From Ruminococcus sp. (GTDB taxonomy: Bacteria; Bacillota; Clostridia; Oscillospirales; Ruminococcaceae), in assembly GCA_017460665.1 (NCBI GenBank), contig JAFUAO010000016.1, positions 46,366 through 110,365 of the forward strand: a stretch of 64,000 bases of DNA, written 5' to 3'. Shown here piece after piece: positions 27,062 to 35,089 of the stretch; positions within the stretch are counted from its first letter, which is position 1; each line of letters opens with the position of its first letter. The notes under the pieces were generated by a model. It did no database searches. It had not been told where the DNA came from and saw nothing but the letters and a program-made list of their open reading frames with translations. The position numbers and the translations under genes are program-made.

Positions 27062-28192
27062 ATGAACGACGTTGAAAAAACCAATATCGAACGGCAGAAC
27101 AGCGGCAAGCGTATGCGCCGCCGCAAACGCAAGATGACCTGGTACGCATTTATCGTGTTCATTCTTGCGCTTACTGCCGGAGCGACACTGTGCTTCACTT
27201 TCCTTTTCAATATAAACGAGATCGTTATTTCCGGCGAGTCCGAGACCTATACCTATATGGAGATCGTAGAGGCCTCGGGGATCAGGATCGGGGATAACCT
27301 TTTCCGCATAGATACGGACAAAAGCGAGCAGCAGATCCTTGATAAGCTGCTGTATGTCGAGACCGCCGACGTCCACAGGGATTTCCCGTCTACGCTGAGG
27401 ATCAAGGTGACGAGGTGCGTCCCGGCCTTCAATGTGCGCTATGATAAGGGAGTCCTCCTTGTTAGCCGGAAGGGAAAGATCCTGTCCGACAATAATTTCT
27501 ACACCAAGGGGATCCCCATAATCTACGGCTTTGAGCCGGACGAGATGACCCCCGGGAAGATGCTGACCTCACTTGACGAGCAGAAGGGCTCGGTCTTCGA
27601 GCAGCTCGTGAAGCGCTATGAGAAAAACGACGTGAACGACGGTATTTCGGCTATCGAGATGTCGAATACCTCCGATATAATAGTGACCTATGAGAGCGGC
27701 ATGATCTTCCGCATGGGCAACTGGACCGATGTGGAGTATAAGCTGGAGCTGGCCGAGAACGTCATGAACGACGAGAGCGTCAAGGGCAAGCAGGGCTATC
27801 TTACCATGATCGGGTCAAACCAGTGCAGCTTCCGCACTACCGACGACCCGGCAAGTATCCCCGGTATCGTGCTGCCCACCGAGCCTCCCACTGACTCTGA
27901 GGGCAACCTGATCTTCCCCACGGAGGCTCCCACTGAGCCGCCTTATGTGGACTACGGCGACTACAGCGGCTATGATGACTACAGCGAGGAGGACTATCAG
28001 GATCCTGAGTGGTCCGAGGATGACGGCTGGGGGATCTATGACGGCGAGGAAAGCGGCAATGAGACGCCCTGGGCCGACGAGGACGGCGACGGCATCAACG
28101 ACTACGATGACTACGGCGGCTATTGGGGCGACGATCAGGGCGGAGACGACGACTTTGGTTACGGAAATGACCAGATATATTACGATCAGTAA
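27062..28192 (+). CDS. ftsQ: FtsQ/DivIB-type divisome protein with long acidic tail
   Basis: 376 aa. A basic cytoplasmic N-terminus (RMRRRKRKM) is followed by a transmembrane helix (about 25-45), a POTRA domain (ISGESETYTYMEIVEASGI and VHRDFPSTLRIKVTR), and a beta domain to about residue 260. The last 100 residues are extracellular and extremely rich in Asp, Glu, Tyr and Gly. FtsQ scaffolds the FtsL-FtsB complex. The acidic, aromatic tail is not part of the canonical protein and may bind cations or the wall; this is inference. Confidence 0.87.
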   Translation: MNDVEKTNIERQNSGKRMRRRKRKMTWYAFIVFILALTAGATLCFTFLFNINEIVISGESETYTYMEIVEASGIRIGDNLFRIDTDKSEQQILDKLLYVETADVHRDFPSTLRIKVTRCVPAFNVRYDKGVLLVSRKGKILSDNNFYTKGIPIIYGFEPDEMTPGKMLTSLDEQKGSVFEQLVKRYEKNDVNDGISAIEMSNTSDIIVTYESGMIFRMGNWTDVEYKLELAENVMNDESVKGKQGYLTMIGSNQCSFRTTDDPASIPGIVLPTEPPTDSEGNLIFPTEAPTEPPYVDYGDYSGYDDYSEEDYQDPEWSEDDGWGIYDGEESGNETPWADEDGDGINDYDDYGGYWGDDQGGDDDFGYGNDQIYYDQ

Positions 28193-28270
28193 GTAATATG
28201 TACAAAATGCTGTATAAATAAGCCCCGGAATTGTCGGAATTGCAGAATTTCAAAAATATTTTGAGACCCC

Positions 28271-28299
28271 TTGCAAAAACTGAAAAATTTTGATATAAT
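28271..28299 (+). promoter_or_regulatory. Promoter of ftsZ
   Basis: TTGCAA (28271-28276), 17 bp, TATAAT (28294-28299). It lies in the 183-bp gap between ftsQ and ftsZ, so ftsZ can be transcribed independently. Confidence 0.8.
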
Positions 28300-28375
28300 G
28301 GTATGTGTATTTATAGCATGATATCGATCCTATGTAAATATATGAGGATAAATAATAATAGGAGGAGTTTTTAAG

Positions 28376-29509
28376 ATGTCAGATTTCAATTATGAGGAAG
28401 CTATGGAACCCGATGTTAATATAAAGGTCATCGGCGTTGGCGGCGGCGGCGGAAATGCCGTTAACTGCATGGTCGAGTCCGGCGTGAACAACATCGAATA
28501 TATCGCTATCAACACTGACGCAAAGGCCCTCAATAAGTCAAAGGCTACTACAAGGATCCCGATCGGCGCTAAGCTCACTAAGGGCAGAGGCGCAGGCAAT
28601 AAGCCTGAGATCGGTCAGCGCAGTGCCGAGGAGAACAGAGATGAGATCGAGGCACACCTCAAGGGCGCTGATATGATCTTCATCACCGCCGGAATGGGCG
28701 GCGGTACAGGTACAGGCGCTGCTCCTGTCGTTGCTAAGATCGCTAAGGAAATGGATATACTCACAGTCGCTGTCGTTACTAAGCCCTTCCTCTTTGAGAG
28801 AGAGCAGAAGATGGCTCAGGCTGAAAAGGGTATCGCTGAGCTGAGAAAGTACGTCGATTCACTGATCGTTATCCCTAACGAGAAGCTCCTCGACGGCAAG
28901 CAGCAGCTCACTATGAAGCAGTCCTTCGCTCTTTCTGACGACGTCCTCAAGACCGGTGTCAAGAGCATCTCCGACCTGATCGTTGAGGAGGGCTACATAA
29001 ATCTGGACTTCGCAGACGTTTCTACTATCATGAAGGGCGCAGGCTACGCTCACATGGCTATCGGCCACGGCTCCGGCAAGGACAAGGCCAAGGAAGCTGC
29101 AAGTGCTGTTATTTCCAGCCCGCTGCTGGAGACTTCTATCTCCGGCGCAAAGAGGCTGCTCATCAATATCGCTATGAGCGAGGATATCCTGTCCTCCGAC
29201 GTGGATGCTGCTACAAAGATGATCACAGATACCGCTGCTGACGGCGTTGAGTTCATCTTCGGTACTGCCTTCAAGGAGGATATGCAGGACGAGATGACTA
29301 TCACAGTTATCGCTGCCGGCTTCGAGGACGGTGCTCCTCTTGCTGATGAGTCTGACGACTTCGGACTTAGCACTGATAACGAGGAGGACATCATTCAGAT
29401 CGATAATCCTCTCATCGACGGTCTCGGCCTGGGCGACAACAGCCCTGCTAAGCCCACTACAAGCCAGGATTATGACCTTGATGACATCTTCAAGATGCTC
29501 GGCAACTGA
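28376..29509 (+). CDS. ftsZ: Cell division GTPase FtsZ
   Basis: 377 aa. The tubulin-type GTP site is [11 protein letters not shown] (about 105-115), with [12 protein letters not shown] near the N-terminus and the T7 loop [15 protein letters not shown]. An acidic variable linker follows residue 325, ending in the conserved [11 protein letters not shown] tip that binds FtsA, SepF or ZapA-type partners. It polymerises into the Z ring. AGGAGGAG lies 8 bp before the ATG. No ftsA is present in the cluster. Confidence 0.97.
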   Translation: MSDFNYEEAMEPDVNIKVIGVGGGGGNAVNCMVESGVNNIEYIAINTDAKALNKSKATTRIPIGAKLTKGRGAGNKPEIGQRSAEENRDEIEAHLKGADMIFITAGMGGGTGTGAAPVVAKIAKEMDILTVAVVTKPFLFEREQKMAQAEKGIAELRKYVDSLIVIPNEKLLDGKQQLTMKQSFALSDDVLKTGVKSISDLIVEEGYINLDFADVSTIMKGAGYAHMAIGHGSGKDKAKEAASAVISSPLLETSISGAKRLLINIAMSEDILSSDVDAATKMITDTAADGVEFIFGTAFKEDMQDEMTITVIAAGFEDGAPLADESDDFGLSTDNEEDIIQIDNPLIDGLGLGDNSPAKPTTSQDYDLDDIFKMLGN

Positions 29510-29526
29510 TAGCAAAAGACGATCCT

Positions 29527-29560
29527 GAGCGGTTTTCCGGTTTGGAAAACCGCTCTTTTG
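29527..29560 (+). terminator. Terminator after ftsZ
   Basis: A 12-bp perfect stem, GAGCGGTTTTCC / GGAAAACCGCTC, with a 5-nt loop and TTTTG. It closes the dcw cluster. Confidence 0.9.
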
Positions 29561-29659
29561 TTAACTTCATTGACTGCAAATATTACGCACTGTATATTTT
29601 TAAGATTTTTTTGTTGTAAAATGCACTAAAATCACCATAAAAATTCTACATAATAGTAG

Positions 29660-29688
29660 TTGAATTAGAGAAATAAATATGTTATAAT
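29660..29688 (+). promoter_or_regulatory. Promoter of the DivIVA-like gene
   Basis: TTGAAT (29660-29665), 17 bp, TATAAT (29683-29688). Confidence 0.75.
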
Positions 29689-29758
29689 TTATTAAAGGCC
29701 TGTCAAAAGGCTTTCAGTAAATTGTTCCGCAGTTGTTTGCGGGGAAATGGAGTGTACT

Positions 29759-31330
29759 ATGGACGAACCAACCGTTTTAAGAACCACGAAGATCGGCGGT
29801 GGATTTGTTAAGGAGGATGTTCTTACATACCTCGACGAACTCAATTCCAAGATCGATACTCTTCAGAATGAGCTGAAAGAGGCTCGTGAGACCGGCCCTG
29901 CGGACCCTCAGGAACTTATCAAGTACAGAAATCAGGTGGATAGCCTTCAGGAAAAGCTGAACGCTTCCAATAACGCTCTCCGTGCAGCTAAGAAGGAGAA
30001 CGAGGACCTTAAAAAGCAGGTCGAGACCGACCAGAAGGTCATCGCTCAGCTCAAGGCCGGCGGCGCTGCTCCTGCCCAGGCCGGAAATGCCCCGGCTAAC
30101 GCTCAGGCTGCTCAGGCTCTTGAGGCTGCTAAGAAGGAGATCGATAACCTCAGAAATCAGCTCAAGGCCGCCGAGCAGAAGGCTGCTGCTGCTCCCGCTC
30201 AGGCCGGAAATGCCCCGGCTAACGCTCAGGCTGCTCAGGCTCTTGAGGCCGCTAAGAAGGAGATCGACAGCCTCAGGAACCAGCTCAAGGCTGCCGAGCA
30301 GAAGGCAAGCTCCGCTGCTCCTGCCGGGAACTCCGCTGCTGAGGCAGAGCTCCAGAAGGCTAAGGCTGAGATCACTAAGATCACCGGCGAGCTCCAGGCT
30401 AAGGCTAAGGAGGCCGCTGACGTAACTGCTAAGCTCAATGAGAAGGACGGCAAGATCGAGTCTCTCACTAAGGAGTCCGCTGCTGCTTCAGCTAAGAAGG
30501 ATGCCGAGATCGACAGGCTCAATGCCGAGATCGTTCAGCTCAAGGAGAACGCTGCTAATCCTGCCGCTCAGATGGGCACCCTCTTCGCTGAGGCCCAGAA
30601 GACCGTTAACCAGCTCAAGATTCAGGCCGAGCAGGAGGCCCAGAAGACTACCAGAGAGGCCAGCGAGAAGGCAGAGCAGATCCTCAATGAGGCTAACTCT
30701 ACTGCTGAGAAGACCATCTCTAATGCTAATACAGCCGCTCAGGCTGCTATAAACGAGGCCAACGCTCAGGCTAAGACTACCGTTGACGACGCCAACAAGA
30801 AGGCCGATAAGATCAACGAGATGTCCGCTACGGTCCGCAAGATGCTCATCAGCGAGATCAATAGCGTAAACAGCAAGTTCGGCGACATCACCGAGGCTAT
30901 GAACAAGCTCACTGCTCAGGCTACTGACCGCATGGGCGAGGCTCAGAACCTCATCGGCGAGGCAAGACTGGCCGTTGGTGTCGAGGACGGCGACGTCAAG
31001 AGAGCTGAGGCTCCCAAGGCAGATTTCGAGGCAGCTAAGGCTCCCTCTGCTACACTGTCAGACATCGGCGCTAAGAAGCCCGAGAACAACAGCGATCCCT
31101 TCGCTTCTCTCGGCTCAGCCGGCTACAATAAGGGCAACGCTCCTGCTGCTGATAACAACAACTCTGGCGCAGGCTCTTATGCTAAGCCCTCTGCTCCTGC
31201 ACCTGCCCCTGCTCCAGCTCCTGTTGCTCCTGCACAGGAGAAGCCTAAGAAGGCCGCCGGATTTAATTTCGATATGTCCGAGCTCCTGAAGGCTGCTGAG
31301 GCTGAGGCCGCTAAGGACACAGACCAGTAA
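29759..31330 (+). CDS. DivIVA-like coiled-coil protein with Ala/Gln-rich repeats
   Basis: 523 aa from the ATG at 29759, which has GGAG 5 bp upstream (29747 is an earlier ATG). The N-terminus (GGGFVKEDVLTYLDELNSKI) resembles the lipid-binding domain of DivIVA/GpsB proteins. Residues about 25-310 form long heptad coiled coils, including two adjacent 41-aa repeats. A second coiled coil (about 275-395) rich in Ala/Glu resembles DivIVA C-terminal regions, and the tail is Pro/Ala-rich with a final FNFDMSELLKAAEAE. A role in polar or septal organisation is inferred from the family and the adjacency to ftsZ. Confidence 0.7.
   Translation: MDEPTVLRTTKIGGGFVKEDVLTYLDELNSKIDTLQNELKEARETGPADPQELIKYRNQVDSLQEKLNASNNALRAAKKENEDLKKQVETDQKVIAQLKAGGAAPAQAGNAPANAQAAQALEAAKKEIDNLRNQLKAAEQKAAAAPAQAGNAPANAQAAQALEAAKKEIDSLRNQLKAAEQKASSAAPAGNSAAEAELQKAKAEITKITGELQAKAKEAADVTAKLNEKDGKIESLTKESAAASAKKDAEIDRLNAEIVQLKENAANPAAQMGTLFAEAQKTVNQLKIQAEQEAQKTTREASEKAEQILNEANSTAEKTISNANTAAQAAINEANAQAKTTVDDANKKADKINEMSATVRKMLISEINSVNSKFGDITEAMNKLTAQATDRMGEAQNLIGEARLAVGVEDGDVKRAEAPKADFEAAKAPSATLSDIGAKKPENNSDPFASLGSAGYNKGNAPAADNNNSGAGSYAKPSAPAPAPAPAPVAPAQEKPKKAAGFNFDMSELLKAAEAEAAKDTDQ
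30068..30313 (+). repeat. Two tandem 123-bp repeats inside the DivIVA-like gene
   Basis: Units 30068-30190 and 30191-30313 encode APAQAGNAPANAQAAQALEA and the coiled-coil segment after it, with only a few substitutions, mostly silent. They represent a recent in-frame duplication that lengthens the coiled coil by 41 residues. Confidence 0.85.
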
Positions 31331-31342
31331 TGATAATGAACT

Positions 31343-31378
31343 CTGGCGCTCCGGTGCTCCCGGGGCGTCAGGGAAAAT
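31343..31378 (+). terminator. Weak candidate terminator
   Basis: An imperfect hairpin (CTGGCGCTCCGG, loop TGCT, CCCGGGGCGTCAG) followed by AAAATTT, after the DivIVA-like gene. Confidence 0.35.
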
Positions 31379-31409
31379 TTACTCTTTATAACTGAACAAC
31401 AGTATCTGA

Positions 31410-32021
31410 ATGTTGGTGGATATCTTGCTTGATATGGATCAGAATAAAAAAGGATCGAACGGCCCTTCCGACGAGGAGCTATGCCTGCTCGCCAAGACCG
31501 ACAGAACAGCTATGGACAGCCTTATGCAGCGCTATGCACAGCTCGTTATGATAAAATCTGAGATCCTTGCGGATCCGGCTTCAGACTGCGATGACCTGCG
31601 CTCTGAAGGGTTTATCGCCCTCATGAAGGCCATCAGCTCCTACGACCCTTCACGGGGAGCCAAGTTCGCTACCTTCGCTGAGGTCTGCATCGTCAACCGT
31701 ATGAGGTCCTGCAATGCCAGGCTCAGACGGAACGCAGACAAGCATGAAAGTATCGACGACGAGGCTGCCGGTGAGCTGTCTGCCGAGGAAACACCCGAGA
31801 GCATTTATCTGAGTAAAGAGTTTTTTTCAGAATTATGGAGCAGTATCTGCTCTGTGCTTTCAGCCTCTGAGCTGAGAGTCTTCGATCTTTGCGTCGGCGG
31901 TATGAGCTATAGGGCCGTCGCTGAAAAGCTGGGGATCTCCGAAAAATCGGTGGATAATGCTATGCAGCGTTCCCGGCGGAAGATCAAGAGGCTCCTCCGT
32001 GAGCAGAAGCTGAATATGTGA
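31410..32021 (+). CDS. Sigma-70 family RNA polymerase sigma factor, SigH-like
   Basis: 203 aa. Region 2 is seen in EELCLLAKTDRTAMDSLMQRY, DDLRSEGFIALMKAISSYDP and GAKFATFAEVCIVNRMRS; region 4 is ASELRVFDLCVGGMSYRAVA with helix-turn-helix EKLGISEKSVDNAMQRSRRK. No extensive region 1 or 3. The organisation resembles sigma-30 (SigH). In relatives SigH drives early stationary or competence genes; here the regulon is unknown. The exact start is unclear (ATG 31410, TTG 31425 after GGTGGA, or ATG 31434). Confidence 0.82.
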   Translation: MLVDILLDMDQNKKGSNGPSDEELCLLAKTDRTAMDSLMQRYAQLVMIKSEILADPASDCDDLRSEGFIALMKAISSYDPSRGAKFATFAEVCIVNRMRSCNARLRRNADKHESIDDEAAGELSAEETPESIYLSKEFFSELWSSICSVLSASELRVFDLCVGGMSYRAVAEKLGISEKSVDNAMQRSRRKIKRLLREQKLNM

Positions 32022-32112
32022 CCGGGTAGCTTAACTCAAGAGCGTTGTTTACAGCAAAGGTGCCGGTGAGAGTCCGGCCGTGGTCCAAATATTTTAAGCG
32101 AGGTATAGGAAA
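32022..32112 (+). other. Short structured leader before the zinc-ribbon gene
   Basis: It contains GCCGG-TGAGAGT-CCGGC at about 32062-32078, within a block similar to the GGTG-A-TCCGGC core of cobalamin riboswitches. The rest of that fold (B12 box, GCCACTG) is not visible, so no riboswitch is called. Confidence 0.25.
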
Positions 32113-32391
32113 ATGTACGAAGACAAGACATTGATCTGCAAGGAGTGCGGGAACGAGTTCGTTTTCACAGCAGGCGAGCAGGAGTTTTATGCTGAAAAAG
32201 GCTTTGAGCATGAGCCCCAGAGATGTAAGAGCTGCCGTGATGCAAGAAAGAACGCCGGCCGTGCCGAGAGAGTTATGTACACAGGCGTTTGCGCTAACTG
32301 CGGCGGAGAGGCTAAGGTGCCCTTCGAGCCCAAGGACGGCAGACCTGTGTATTGCAGCGAATGTTTCGCTAAGCTCAATTCAGAGGCTTGA
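32113..32391 (+). CDS. Small zinc-ribbon protein with two CxxC pairs
   Basis: 92 aa with four Cys pairs: CKEC (about 10-13) and CKSC (about 38-41) form a first zinc ribbon, and CANC with CSEC a second CxxC-CxxC ribbon near the C-terminus. Such proteins are common in clostridia and are of unknown function, likely nucleic-acid or protein binding. AGGTATAGGAAA precedes the ATG. A perfect 10-bp hairpin (32409-32430) follows, with no T-tract directly after it. Confidence 0.8.
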   Translation: MYEDKTLICKECGNEFVFTAGEQEFYAEKGFEHEPQRCKSCRDARKNAGRAERVMYTGVCANCGGEAKVPFEPKDGRPVYCSECFAKLNSEA

Positions 32392-32408
32392 TCAATTGGA
32401 TATCCATG

Positions 32409-32430
32409 TGGCACAGCCTCGGCTGTGCCA
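32409..32430 (+). terminator. Hairpin after the zinc-ribbon gene
   Basis: TGGCACAGCC / GGCTGTGCCA with a 2-nt loop (TC); the following TTGGG is a poor T-tract, so termination is uncertain. Confidence 0.4.
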
Positions 32431-32494
32431 TTGGGTTATATAGACATTTTATTACCAAACAGTAAAATAATTAAATATGAAAGGATGATCAAAA

Positions 32495-32698
32495 ATGCAG
32501 ATCACTAAGGAAACTATCATAGGTGATATCCTTGACACCGATTTTGAGGTGGCGCCTTACTTCCTCGAGATCGGTATGCACTGCCTGGGCTGCCCCGCTT
32601 CAAGAGGCGAGTCTATCGAGGAGGCCTGCGCTGTTCACGGCACAGATCCTGATGCTCTCGTGAAGAAGCTCAACGAGCACTTTGCTCAGAAGGCGTAA
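32495..32698 (+). CDS. DUF1858 redox-disulfide domain protein
   Basis: 67 aa. It has the DUF1858 pattern: an N-terminal ITKETIIGDILDTDFEVAPYF, then GMHCLGCPASRGESIEEACAVHG with the two cysteines of the CxxC pair (CLGC). The family is associated with hybrid-cluster proteins and redox sensing; no such enzyme lies nearby. The gene stands alone between the zinc-ribbon gene and a strong terminator. Confidence 0.85.
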   Translation: MQITKETIIGDILDTDFEVAPYFLEIGMHCLGCPASRGESIEEACAVHGTDPDALVKKLNEHFAQKA

Positions 32699-32706
32699 GA
32701 TCGAGA

Positions 32707-32746
32707 AATACGGCGTGCTGCTGTTGCAGTGCGCCTGTATTTTTGT
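32707..32746 (+). terminator. Terminator after the DUF1858 gene
   Basis: Stem AATAC-GGCG-TGCTGC paired with GCAGTGCGCC-TGTATT around a TGTT loop, followed by TTTT. Confidence 0.75.
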
Positions 32747-32776
32747 CAGGCCAAGCGCCTGAGAACGGAGTCCAAA

Positions 32777-34234
32777 ATGCTTGATAAAAGACTGAAAATG
32801 ATCGAGGAACTGGTCAGCGGAAGGGGCATTGCTGTGGACGTGGGAACGGATCACGCTCACCTTGCCGTGGAGTTGGTGGCCTCAGGAAAATGCTCGAAAG
32901 TCATCGCCTCCGATGTGAAGGAGGGGCCTCTTGCCTCTGCAAGACGGACGGTGGAGGCCGCCGGAGCTTCCGACAAGGTGGAGCTGATACTCTCCGACGG
33001 GCTGGAAAATGTTCCTCTGGAGGGAGTTTCTGACATCGTGATCGCCGGAATGGGCGGCGAGACTATCGCTGAGATCATCGAGGCGGTGTCCGTGGACCGC
33101 TATGATCAGCAAAATATCCGCTGGATCCTACAGCCCATGACCAAGCCGGACCACCTCCGCAGGATGCTCTACAGGTATCAGATGCGGATCACTGAGGAAA
33201 AGGCGGTGGAGATCGGCGACAAGATCTATGTGGCCATGTGTGCCGAGTACTGCCCGGGATCTGGCTATCTTACGGAGTTTGAGGCACTTTACGGCTTTTT
33301 TGATGAGGAGGACGAGGCTGGGAAAAAATACCGCCTTCGTGAGTCTCAGCGGCTGGGAAGAGTGGCGGAGTCTCTGAAAAATGCCGGGAAAAATGAGGAG
33401 GCGCAGCACTTTTCTGCCCTAAGCTGGAAGATGAAGAACGGCACGGATGAGGTCGCCATACAGGAGCTTTATGACTTCCTCGATCGGCTCTATCCCTTCG
33501 CATTGCAGGAAAAATGGGACAATTCGGGGCTCCTGGTGGAGAACACGACGATGACCTGTCAGCGAATACTGCTCAGCCTTGATATATCGCTCCAGGCGGT
33601 GCTCGAAGCGGAGGAAAAGGGCAGCGACCTCATGATCTCCCACCACCCTGTCATCTTCGAGCCACGCAGACGCATCGGCCGCCATGACCCGGTTTACAGG
33701 CTCATCTGCTGCGATATTGCAGCGCTTTGTATGCACACAAATGTCGATATCGCTCCCGGTGGAACGAACGGCGTTATCCTGAGGAAGCTATCGGAGCGCT
33801 TTGAGCTCGACGGCGAGCCGGAGCCCTTCGAGGAGCTCGGCGGCGGAAACGCCCTCGGCTGGATAGTCACGCTGAAAGAAAAGATCCTCCCCGAAAAGCT
33901 GGCAGAGGCTGCAAGAGACATCTTCGGCTGCGAGTATGTGAGACTTTCAAGGAGCTGCTTGGAGTGCGTTTCGAGGATAGCCTTCTGCTCCGGCTCCGGC
34001 GGCTCGATGCTGGGGCTGGCCTTAGAGAAGGGCTGCGATGCGCTCATCACGGGAGACGTGAAGCACGACGTTTGGATAGAGGCGAATAACAGCCATATCG
34101 CACTGATCGACTGCGGCCATTTCCACACGGAAAACCCCGTTTTGTGGGAGCTGCGGCGTGTTATCGAAGAGAGGTTCCCGCAGCTCGATGTGGAGATAGC
34201 CGAGCGTTCCACCGACCCCTGCCGCTATATCTGA
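32777..34234 (+). CDS. Fusion of tRNA (adenine22-N1)-methyltransferase TrmK and Nif3-like dinuclear-metal protein
   Basis: 485 aa from the ATG at 32777 (GGAG 6 bp upstream; the GTG upstream lies in the terminator). Residues 1-225 are a TrmK-type methyltransferase: AVDVGTDHAHLAVELVASG, DIVIAGMGGETIAEII, LQPMTKPDHLR. Residues about 240-485 are a complete Nif3/YqfO family domain: KWDNSGLLVE, MISHHPVIF, HTNVD, TGDVKHD and CGHFHTE, the residues that bind two metals. TrmK makes m1A22 in tRNA; the Nif3 domain is of uncertain enzymatic role. In Bacillus the two genes are neighbours; here they are one reading frame. Confidence 0.88.
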   Translation: MLDKRLKMIEELVSGRGIAVDVGTDHAHLAVELVASGKCSKVIASDVKEGPLASARRTVEAAGASDKVELILSDGLENVPLEGVSDIVIAGMGGETIAEIIEAVSVDRYDQQNIRWILQPMTKPDHLRRMLYRYQMRITEEKAVEIGDKIYVAMCAEYCPGSGYLTEFEALYGFFDEEDEAGKKYRLRESQRLGRVAESLKNAGKNEEAQHFSALSWKMKNGTDEVAIQELYDFLDRLYPFALQEKWDNSGLLVENTTMTCQRILLSLDISLQAVLEAEEKGSDLMISHHPVIFEPRRRIGRHDPVYRLICCDIAALCMHTNVDIAPGGTNGVILRKLSERFELDGEPEPFEELGGGNALGWIVTLKEKILPEKLAEAARDIFGCEYVRLSRSCLECVSRIAFCSGSGGSMLGLALEKGCDALITGDVKHDVWIEANNSHIALIDCGHFHTENPVLWELRRVIEERFPQLDVEIAERSTDPCRYI

Positions 34235-34243
34235 GGTGAGAAA

Positions 34244-35053
34244 ATGAGTATACTTTCTTGTCCAGTGTGCGGCGAAAAGCTCGAAAATTCGGGAAAAACC
34301 TATGCTTGTCCCAACCGTCACAGCTTCGACATCGCACGCAGCGGCTATGTCAACCTGCTGCTGTCGAAGCACTCCGGCGGAGTCCACGGCGACAACAAGC
34401 TCATGGTGACCGCCCGGAGGGACTTCCTTGAGGCCGGCCACTACGAGCCGCTGAGGGAGGCTCTTTGCCGGAAGGTGGGCCAGTTTGCACGTGAGGGCAG
34501 CGTGATTCTTGACGCCGGCTGCGGCGAGGGCTACTACACTTCCGCAATTATCGACCGTTCAAAAGTTGCGGTGGAGTTGACCGGCATCGACATCTCCAAG
34601 ACTGCCGTGGAGCTTGCGGCTAAGAGAAAATGCGGAGCGGTCTTTGCTGCCGGGAGCGTTTTCCACCTGCCGGTGCTCAGCGGCTCCTGCGACATTCTTG
34701 TGACCTTGTTTGCTCCCTACTGCGGAGAGGAGTTCCGGCGAGTCCTCAAACCGGGAGGGATCATGATAATGGCTATCCCTTCCGAGGGTCACCTTTGGGA
34801 GCTAAAGACCGCCATTTATGACGCTCCTTACAAAAACGAGGTGAAGCCTTACGAGCTGGAGGGCTTTGAGTTCCTTGGCAGCGAAAGGATCACCGGAACT
34901 GCTCACCTGACTGATCAGCAGCAGATCTGGGACCTCTTCACCATGACTCCCTACTACTACAAGACCGGCAGCAAGGAGCAGGAAAGGCTCCGGGAGCTGA
35001 CTGAGCTTGAGGTCACGACGGACTTTGAGCTTCTGACCTACCGCAATATTTGA
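34244..35053 (+). CDS. RlmA-type 23S rRNA methyltransferase
   Basis: 269 aa. An N-terminal zinc finger (CPVCGEKL, CPNRHSFDIARSGYVNLL) precedes a SAM-binding domain with LDAGCGEGYYTSAI at about 89-102 and the DILVTLFAPYCGEEFRRVLKPGG segment. RlmA proteins methylate N1 of G745 or G748 in hairpin 35 of 23S rRNA. It begins 9 bp after the TrmK-Nif3 gene, so the two RNA methyltransferases are in one operon. Confidence 0.87.
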   Translation: MSILSCPVCGEKLENSGKTYACPNRHSFDIARSGYVNLLLSKHSGGVHGDNKLMVTARRDFLEAGHYEPLREALCRKVGQFAREGSVILDAGCGEGYYTSAIIDRSKVAVELTGIDISKTAVELAAKRKCGAVFAAGSVFHLPVLSGSCDILVTLFAPYCGEEFRRVLKPGGIMIMAIPSEGHLWELKTAIYDAPYKNEVKPYELEGFEFLGSERITGTAHLTDQQQIWDLFTMTPYYYKTGSKEQERLRELTELEVTTDFELLTYRNI

Positions 35054-35089
35054 CTGAAATCACCTACCAATTAGCAAAGGATTGATGTT

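Noticed and set aside
30068-30313. CRISPR-like or satellite repeats
   Set aside because: Only two in-frame copies without spacers inside a coding sequence; this is a protein repeat.
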